Below are positions 38,637 to 44,421 of a stretch of 44,421 bases of DNA, piece after piece. The notes under the pieces were generated by a model. The model had not been told where the DNA came from and ran no database searches. It saw only the letters and a program-made list of their open reading frames with translations. The position numbers and the translations under genes are program-made. Every line of letters begins with the position of its first letter. Within the stretch, counting starts at the first letter, position 1. This DNA comes from Synechococcales cyanobacterium CRU_2_2. Its GTDB lineage: Bacteria; Cyanobacteriota; Cyanobacteriia; PCC-9006; JAAUQQ01. The DNA lies in assembly GCA_012034805.1 (NCBI GenBank), contig JAAUOP010000025.1:1-44421 (forward strand), in the 5' to 3' direction.

Positions 38637-38665
38637 TTCCAGCCCATTTCCCCCTCGCAGCGAAG

Positions 38666-39955
38666 ATGATAGCAAAGATGACCGTGAAACGATCGCCCTC
38701 CCGCCAAAAACTGATTCAGGCTGCCCTCGCACTGTTTACCACCCAGGGGATTACCGAAACCACCACGCGACAAATTGCAGAGCGAGCAGGTGTGAATGAG
38801 GTGACGCTCTTCCGCCAGTTTGGCAATAAGCATGGGCTGTTGCTGTCTGCGCTTGAGGAGACCGAGGTGTTTGCGGCTTGGGCTCAGAACCTCGCCCAGG
38901 AGGCGGCGCGGATGGGAAACCTTGAGCAGGCGCTGTGGGAGTATGGGGAGGCTCGGCTGGAGGCGCTGGAGTTGATGCCGGAATTTGTGCGATCGCTGGT
39001 CGGCGAGTCGGGCCAATACCCCACCCAAAACCGTCAGGCCCTAGGCCGAGAACTCGCCCAGGCAAATCAATCGACGGCTCAATATCTGACAACGGCGATC
39101 CAGCAGGAGTCGTTGAGCTTGCGTATACCCCCTGAGACGTTAGCCAGCTTGCTCAATAGTTTGCTGTTGGGCTATGTCATTTTGAAGTTGACCAGCGAAT
39201 TTCATCAGCTTTGGGATAGCCGTGAGGATTTTCTGGCTCATGTGGTGAGTTTATTAATGCTAGGTGCGGTGGCCCAATCTCCTGGGTCTGATGCCGAATG
39301 CGCTCCGAAGCCTAGTGCCCATGAACAACGAGTTACCCCCGAGATTCCAGCGATCCCCCCCATCGCCGTTAGCGATTTACCGGCCTCTGTGGTTCACAAT
39401 ATGTTCAAACAGGCCAGGGTTGATGGGCCACAGTCCTTGGCGCTGATCTATGTCCTGTTCGGATCTGGACTGTCGGCGGCTGAAGTGGTGCAGCTACAAC
39501 GTCGGGATTACCAGGGCGATCGCAATCAACACTTGCTCCAAGTCCCGAACGCGCCTAGCCGCCAGGTACCGCTCAATCAGTGGATTCTGGGCAAACGCTA
39601 CGGCGCACCCAACAAAAATCCACTGTCCCAATGGCTCAGAAGCCGTAAGGATGACCAACCCGCGCTATTTATCCTGGGCGATTGCCCCCTGGCGCTCCCG
39701 GATCTCGAAGCCTGCTGGCAGCGCTGCGCTCCCGACCCCGCACCCTTGATCGTTCAAGCTCAGCAAACTTGGTGCATTGAAATGCTCCTGCGGGGGATGA
39801 CCCCCGAGAACCTCAGCCTGCTGACCGCGATGAGCCTCGCGGAGTTAGAGCCCTATGTGCAACATGCGCGGGTCAAGCGGGCCTTGGAGCAGGCGATCGC
39901 CCTCGATCGCAAACCCGGTGGTAGCACAACCGATGGAGCGATCCCTAGACCTTGA
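38666..39955 (+). CDS. TetR-family regulator fused to a tyrosine-recombinase-like C-terminal domain
   Basis: 429 residues, about twice a normal TetR. Residues 12-60 are the TetR helix-turn-helix (ALALFTTQGITETTTRQIAERAG, VNEVTLFRQFGNKHGLL), then a helical ligand-type domain to about 205. Residues about 238-415 are unlike TetR: ALIYVLFGSGLSAAEVVQLQ resembles the GLRxSEL box of tyrosine recombinases, SRQVPLNQW resembles the strand before the active site, and WCIEMLLRGMTPENLSLL with AELEPYVQHARV resembles the HTFATHLLEN...YTHV end. The catalytic Arg (Ser270 here) and the His-x-x-Arg box are absent; only a Tyr (397) is in place. So the domain is probably a non-catalytic DNA-binding relative. Divergent from corA. 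Overlaps the end of mutS2 by 11 bp. Confidence 0.8.
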   Translation: MIAKMTVKRSPSRQKLIQAALALFTTQGITETTTRQIAERAGVNEVTLFRQFGNKHGLLLSALEETEVFAAWAQNLAQEAARMGNLEQALWEYGEARLEALELMPEFVRSLVGESGQYPTQNRQALGRELAQANQSTAQYLTTAIQQESLSLRIPPETLASLLNSLLLGYVILKLTSEFHQLWDSREDFLAHVVSLLMLGAVAQSPGSDAECAPKPSAHEQRVTPEIPAIPPIAVSDLPASVVHNMFKQARVDGPQSLALIYVLFGSGLSAAEVVQLQRRDYQGDRNQHLLQVPNAPSRQVPLNQWILGKRYGAPNKNPLSQWLRSRKDDQPALFILGDCPLALPDLEACWQRCAPDPAPLIVQAQQTWCIEMLLRGMTPENLSLLTAMSLAELEPYVQHARVKRALEQAIALDRKPGGSTTDGAIPRP

Positions 39956-42405
39956 GATAGACCACCGTCACTCCAGTACCACCATCGCCCTGTTCCGCAG
40001 GTTCAAACCGCTGCACTTGCAGATGTTGCTGCAGAAACTCATGTACCCCTCGGCGCAGCTTTCCGGTGCCGTGGCCATGGATAATCCAAATGGCGGTATC
40101 GGCAGCGGCCAGGAAGCGATCGATTTCAATTTCTGCATCTGCCACCTTGCTGCCGCGCAGGTCGAGCGTATTGCCAGACGTGCGGATGGCTGGACGTTTG
40201 GCGGCTTCGGATCGGACAGCTTCAGCCTTTGCCGCTTCGGACTTTGATTCCTCCAATCTGGCTCGGGAGGTGGCCTTGGGCTTGGGCTCGGGCATGAGCC
40301 CCTGCTCACCGTGGAGCGATTCAATCTCCGCCAGGGTCAGCGTCATTTTCATCAAGCCAAACCGCACCTGCAACTCACCGTCTTCATTGGGCAGCGAAAC
40401 CACCTCTGCCACTTGGGAGCCCAGACGCGGCAGCCGGACGCGCTCTCCGAGCTTAGGGCTGTAGCCGCGTTTTGCCTTGGGTTGAGCAGGCAGCTTTTCG
40501 GCGGCGATCGCATTCACTGCCTCCGTGGCCTGTTGTGCCCGTTGGGCTTTTGCGGCCCCTGCTGGAGCTGGCGGATCACCCCCGCAATTTCCGCCTTGGC
40601 TTCGGCGATCGCGGCCCGCACTGCCTCCTCTTGTTGGGCCTTCAGTACTTGCTCCCGCACCTGCAACTCCTGAGCCTTGCGCGACACTTGCCCATAAAAC
40701 TTCTCCGCCTCAGCCACTAGTCGGGCCGCCTCGGCGGCCTTGTCTTCCTGGAGGCGTCGCTGTTCTTCCAGCCCTGCAATTACGTCGTTGACTTCGGTAG
40801 ATGCGCCTCCCCCGACGTAGCCCCGTGCCGAGTCAATGATCTCGGACTGAAGACCCAGGCGCTGGGCGATCGCCAGGGCGTTCGATCGCCCCGGAATGCC
40901 CCAGAGGAGTTTGTAGGTGGGCGAGAGGGTTTGAACGTCGAATTCCACCGAGGCATTTTCGAACCGCTCGTCGGCATATTTGAGCGCCTTGAGTTCGCCA
41001 AAGTGGGTGGTGGCAATGGTGAGCCGGGTGGTGTTGGCTAAGTGTTTGAGTAGGGCGATCGCGAGGGCGCTTCCCTCAGAGGGATCAGTGCCTGCGCCGA
41101 CTTCGTCGAGGAGGACGAGGGAACGCGGTGAGGGATGCTGGTTTTGGGCCAGGGCGTCTAGAATGCGGCCAATGCGTTTGATATGGCCCGAAAATGTGGA
41201 CAGGCTTTGCTGCAACGATTGCTCGTCGCCGATGTCCGCCAAGACTTGATCAAACCAGGGTAACTCAACGGGTTCTCGAGCTGGGACAAAGAGACCGGCC
41301 TTCGCCATCAAGGCCGCGAGGCCGAGGGTTTTGAGCGTGACAGTTTTGCCGCCTGTATTGGGGCCGGTGATGGCAACAACGCAAATTTTGGGATCGATGC
41401 GCAGGGTGATCGGCACGACCGGGGTGCCCTGTTCGTGCTGTTCCTGCCAGACCAATAGGGGATGCCGCAGATACCGCAGGACGATGGTTTCGGTAGGGTT
41501 GCCCAGATTGTCGCTCGAGGTTTGGATAAAGCGAGGGCGGTTGCCGCCAATCCAGTGGCTGTAGCGGGCGCGGGCGGCAGCGAGGTCGAGGGTGGTTGCC
41601 ACGGCAAGGAGGTGTTCGAGGTCTTCAACGAGGGAGGCGATCGCCTCCGATAGCTCGCGCCGCACTCGTTCCTCTTCAACTTGCTCTTGGCGTAGCAACT
41701 GCCGCAGCTGGTTATTTCCATTGACGACGCTGTTGGGTTCAATATACAACGTCGATCCACTGGCAGAGGCGTCATGAACAATGCCCGGAATCATGCCTTT
41801 GTAGGCGGCTTTGACCGGAATGACAAAGCGGTTGTCGCGCTGGGTCACGACGCCTTCTTGAATCGCGCTGGACTTGACCTGCATGATGCGCTGCAGCTTT
41901 TTGTAGACCTCGTCCCGCTGGGATTTGAGTTGGGTGCGAATGCCGCTGAGTTTTTCACTGGCGCGATCGGTGACTTTGCCGTGGTCGTCGATACAGTAGT
42001 GGATGCGCTGCTCGAGTTCGGGGTAGGTACGCAGGTCGGAAACGAGTTGTAGTAAGACGGGCAGTTGCTCGCCCTGGCTGTTGATCAGACGACGCAAGTT
42101 GCGAACACCCGCCAGGGTCGTGGCGACATTGAACAGTTCTTCCCCGGCCAGTACACCGCCGACGGAGGCCCGCTCTAGGGCGTTGCCAATGTCTTGGATG
42201 CCGTCGAAGGCAAGCGAGGTGGCGAGTTGGGATTCGAGGTAATCGACCTCGGTGGTCTGGGTGAGCAAGGCTTCACTGGCAGCCTGGGAGGTCGGAATTC
42301 CCAACTGACGTGCGGCGATCGCCCCCAATTTGTCGCAGCAAACGTTGCCACATGTTCACAGAGGCGCGGCCATTCAAGCAAATTCAGGGTTTCAGTTTGA
42401 ATCAA
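39945..42405 (-). CDS. mutS2: Endonuclease MutS2, with two frameshifts in this sequence
   Basis: Repaired length about 820 residues, as expected. N-terminal LNLLEWPRLCEHVATFAA is in one frame (start TTG 42405), the core in a second (Walker A GPNTGGKT near residue 347, Walker B LVLLDEVGAGTDPSEGSAL, and ATTHFGELKAL), and the Smr nuclease domain (LDLRG ... WIIHGHGTGKLRRGVHEFL) in a third. Breaks lie at the TTT run 42333-42335 (an added base gives ATKLGAIAA) and the CCCC run 40556-40559 (an added base gives AAKAQRAQQATEAV). Both fit missed homopolymer bases. MutS2 acts on recombination intermediates and stalled ribosomes. The coiled coil before the Smr domain (EEQRRLQEDKAAEAAR) is intact. Confidence 0.94.
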
Positions 42406-42545
42406 GAGTCCCAATCAGAGAAATTTTAGCCAGAAAAACTTTAGACGGAAAAATTTTGAAGACAACCCACTATCACCCTCGCACCCCGATCATCGTTGAG
42501 AGCCTGAAAAATAATCACCGTAGGGACGAACCGCATTCGTCTAGT

Positions 42546-42911
42546 TCAGACCCCATCCCCTGCAGGCGTCGGCTCGTATAGATACTCAAACCAGTTGCCA
42601 TCTGGATCCCGGCCATAGAACGACGCGGTTCCATCTCGGTGGTCATGCACAGGTGTTAGCTTAACCTCAGTTTGGCTGAGCCGCTCGAAGGCTTTGTCCA
42701 CCTCAGCTCGGTTGTCAAACACAAAGCCAAAATGAGGCCCAGCTTGGGCATATCCCGGCCCCAGCAGCGCCAAGCCGTCCTGACCGGCTTTGAGATAGGC
42801 CCAGTCAGCATCTTTCCAGGCGAGCTCCAGGCCCAAATCCTGATAAAACGCCGCTGCTCGCTCAATGTTTTCAACCTTGATGGCGACGTGACCGAGACGC
42901 TTGACCTGCAT
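42546..42911 (-). CDS. VOC (glyoxalase/bleomycin-resistance) family protein
   Basis: 121 residues, a single VOC domain with two beta-alpha-beta-beta-beta modules. LGHVAIKVENIERAAAFYQDLGLEL opens module one with the first metal ligand His8; DPDGNWFEYLYEP closes module two with the usual Glu ligand. HFGFVFDN marks the start of module two. The family includes glyoxalase I, dioxygenases and antibiotic-binding proteins; substrate not predictable. No operon partner: mutS2 upstream on the same strand is 140 bp away. Confidence 0.85.
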   Translation of the reverse strand: MQVKRLGHVAIKVENIERAAAFYQDLGLELAWKDADWAYLKAGQDGLALLGPGYAQAGPHFGFVFDNRAEVDKAFERLSQTEVKLTPVHDHRDGTASFYGRDPDGNWFEYLYEPTPAGDGV

Positions 42912-43105
42912 GATGCCTAAAACTCTTAATTCACCAGAACTCCTTTATTTTAGGACGGTTGAGCAAATTCGGGGCGGATTCCAGGCAAATCTCAAAGGCG
43001 CGATCGCCGAGATTTTCTGCGGGTGTCAACCCCAAAAATGTTAAGTTAAGCAACGGTTGATCCAATAAAACCCTTAAAATCCTTACTCCTCCGACGCTTT
43101 TCCCC

Positions 43106-43675
43106 ATGCGCATTTTTCGTCACGTTTTTTGGCAGGCGCTGCGCCTGGTTCCCTTGATTGCGATTTACCTCTGCTGTATGGTTCTCCTATGCTTACCTGG
43201 CGAGGCCTACGCGGCCAGTTCTAGCTCACTCAAGTTCTCCGATATCCAAGCGGGACAGACCGACTTTGCAGGTCTGGATTTGACCACCCATGAATTTGTC
43301 GGAGCCAAGCTCCAGGGTGCAGATTTTAGCAATGCGGATTTGCGGGGTGTCGTGTTCAATGGCTCGAACCTGCGCGATGCCAATCTGCATGGCGTTGACT
43401 TTTCCGACGGGATTTCCTACTCCAGCAGCTTTAGAAATGCAGATTTGAGCGATGCGGTGTTGAATTCGGCACTGCTGCTCCAGTCCTACTTCACCGGTGC
43501 GACCGTGACCAATGCCGATTTTACGTTCGCGGTGCTCGATGGTGTTCAGGTGTCGATTTTGTGCGAAACCGCCAGCGGCATAAATCCTAAAACGGGTGTG
43601 GATACTCGCGATTCGTTGGGATGTTCATCCTCGATGAAGGAGGTCGTGGCGAAGGAGCCAGTGTCTCAGGAGTGA
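43106..43675 (+). CDS. Secreted or lumenal pentapeptide-repeat protein
   Basis: 189 residues. Signal peptide ([22 protein letters not shown]) with AYA-AS cleavage site. Pentapeptide repeats A(D/N)LXX from about residue 50 to 150: [30 protein letters not shown], forming a right-handed quadrilateral beta-helix. A C-terminal segment with two Cys (ILCETASG ... DSLGC) resembles thylakoid-lumen pentapeptide proteins, where these cysteines may be redox active. Export to lumen or periplasm is likely. Overlaps the convergent oxidoreductase by ten bases. Confidence 0.86.
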   Translation: MRIFRHVFWQALRLVPLIAIYLCCMVLLCLPGEAYAASSSSLKFSDIQAGQTDFAGLDLTTHEFVGAKLQGADFSNADLRGVVFNGSNLRDANLHGVDFSDGISYSSSFRNADLSDAVLNSALLLQSYFTGATVTNADFTFAVLDGVQVSILCETASGINPKTGVDTRDSLGCSSSMKEVVAKEPVSQE

Positions 43676-44421
43676 CTGGCAATGACCTCAGCGGTGGCTC
43701 GTCCAGAGAGAAATGCGCTTTCGACTCGGTTGCCGCCACACCAGTCCCCGGTAAACCAAAGGGGCGCAGCTGTTTGGGCCGAGAGCGATCGCGCGACAAT
43801 CGGACTGAGCGCAAAGGCATAGCCCCAGCGATGCACCTGCAAAACTTCGGGTGCCGCCAGCCATGCTTCTCCCGTGACCGCAGCCGCTTGCGTAAGCAAC
43901 TGCTGGCCGACAGGTAAGCGATCGCTGGGGCGGGAACTGGCACTCTCAAGGCCCGCCTGTTCAAACTGGGCCTCGCCAAATTCCGCATTGCTCTGAACGA
44001 CGATGACAGGATGTTGTGGGTGCAACTGCTTGCTGCTGTTCAGGCCAATCCAGGCCAGGGTGGCGTGACCGGTGCAATGGATGCCCTGCCAAGGCAGCTG
44101 AGTAGCACGAGATTGAAGGCTGGGGGAGTAGGTGGCGATCGCACCAGGCAACGCGAAAACCGAACGCTACGCAACTGCGCCAGACAATCTGGGTCAAAAT
44201 TGGCAAAACCTGGCAGGGTTTCGAGGAGGGCGATCGCTGGGGGCAGGAATGGCGATCACGAGTTGCTGGGCGGTGAAGACCCGCCCGGATTCTGCGGTCA
44301 CGCGCCAGCTGGCAGAGGTAGAGCGGGTATCGAGCTCGAGGGCGATCGCCCGTTGTCCCCGCTCAATGCGCAACCCAATGGCTAAGGCCTTAGCCAGGGC
44401 GGTGATACCCGTTTCAGACGC
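43666..44421 (-). CDS. NAD/FAD-dependent oxidoreductase (renalase-like), 5' end outside window, two frameshifts
   Basis: Runs off the right edge; the N-terminal Rossmann part is outside. The C-terminal block [27 protein letters not shown] is the FAD-contacting end of amine oxidase/renalase-like proteins. From the edge the frame reads [20 protein letters not shown] ... [10 protein letters not shown], then breaks at the plus-strand G-run 44239-44243 (one base too many), continues as [22 protein letters not shown], and breaks again at 44144-44145 (one base missing) before [14 protein letters not shown]. With both repaired it is one continuous domain. Substrate unknown. Confidence 0.8.

Overview
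The window is chromosomal DNA of a cyanobacterium. The evidence is a psbX gene (photosystem II subunit X), ycf66 and ycf19/yggT-type genes next to each other, frequent GCGATCGC (HIP1) octamers, and several families typical of cyanobacteria (DUF1565 plus SLH protein, MAPEG protein, lumenal-type pentapeptide protein, LpxB-like glycosyltransferase). I cannot name the genus. No phage, plasmid, CRISPR or rRNA signature is visible.

Layout, left to right. 0-2.3 kb: end of a membrane protein, then a divergent LuxR-type regulator / DJ-1-PfpI pair and a MAPEG-family membrane protein. 2.5-9.3 kb: dnaK, a 2-oxoglutarate/Fe(II) oxygenase and a PAS-PAS-GGDEF-EAL cyclic-di-GMP protein (all minus strand), then aroE. 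9.4-16.2 kb: a DUF1565/SLH cell-surface protein, a MITE, a small secreted protein, an LpxB-like glycosyltransferase, tRNA-Leu(GAG) and accC. 16.2-33.3 kb: a surface-protein block on the minus strand. It holds an inverse-autotransporter-like beta-barrel/beta-helix protein and a 14.2-kb gene for a calcium-binding giant of about 4,733 residues (DUF4347, six cadherin-like repeats, about 2,900 residues of thrombospondin type 3 repeats, RTX repeats). 33.9-37.1 kb: yggT divergent from psbX, then ycf66 and two overlapping TolB-like lipoproteins. 37.1-44.4 kb: corA divergent from a TetR regulator with an unusual recombinase-like C-terminal half, mutS2, a VOC protein, a pentapeptide protein and the end of an FAD oxidoreductase.

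Two properties run through the whole window. First, at least nine single-base frameshifts break otherwise well conserved genes (dnaK, aroE, accC, mutS2 twice, the SLH gene, the giant gene, the oxidoreductase twice). Most lie at short homopolymers and are repaired by one base, so assembly or sequencing error is far more likely than gene decay. I annotate these genes as single CDSs across the frameshift. Second, short tandem repeats are unusually common: inside genes the unit is 12 or 15 bp and keeps the frame; between genes it is usually 13, 14, 16 or 18 bp and often lies just upstream of a start codon.

The most notable biology is the 16.2-33.3 kb surface locus, a huge Ca2+-binding repeat protein beside a separate outer-membrane barrel/helix protein, together with an SLH protein at 9.5 kb and a c-di-GMP turnover protein at 6-8 kb. 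A link of these to surface attachment is inference. The TetR/recombinase-like fusion with a perfect 14-bp inverted repeat just upstream of it is the second candidate.
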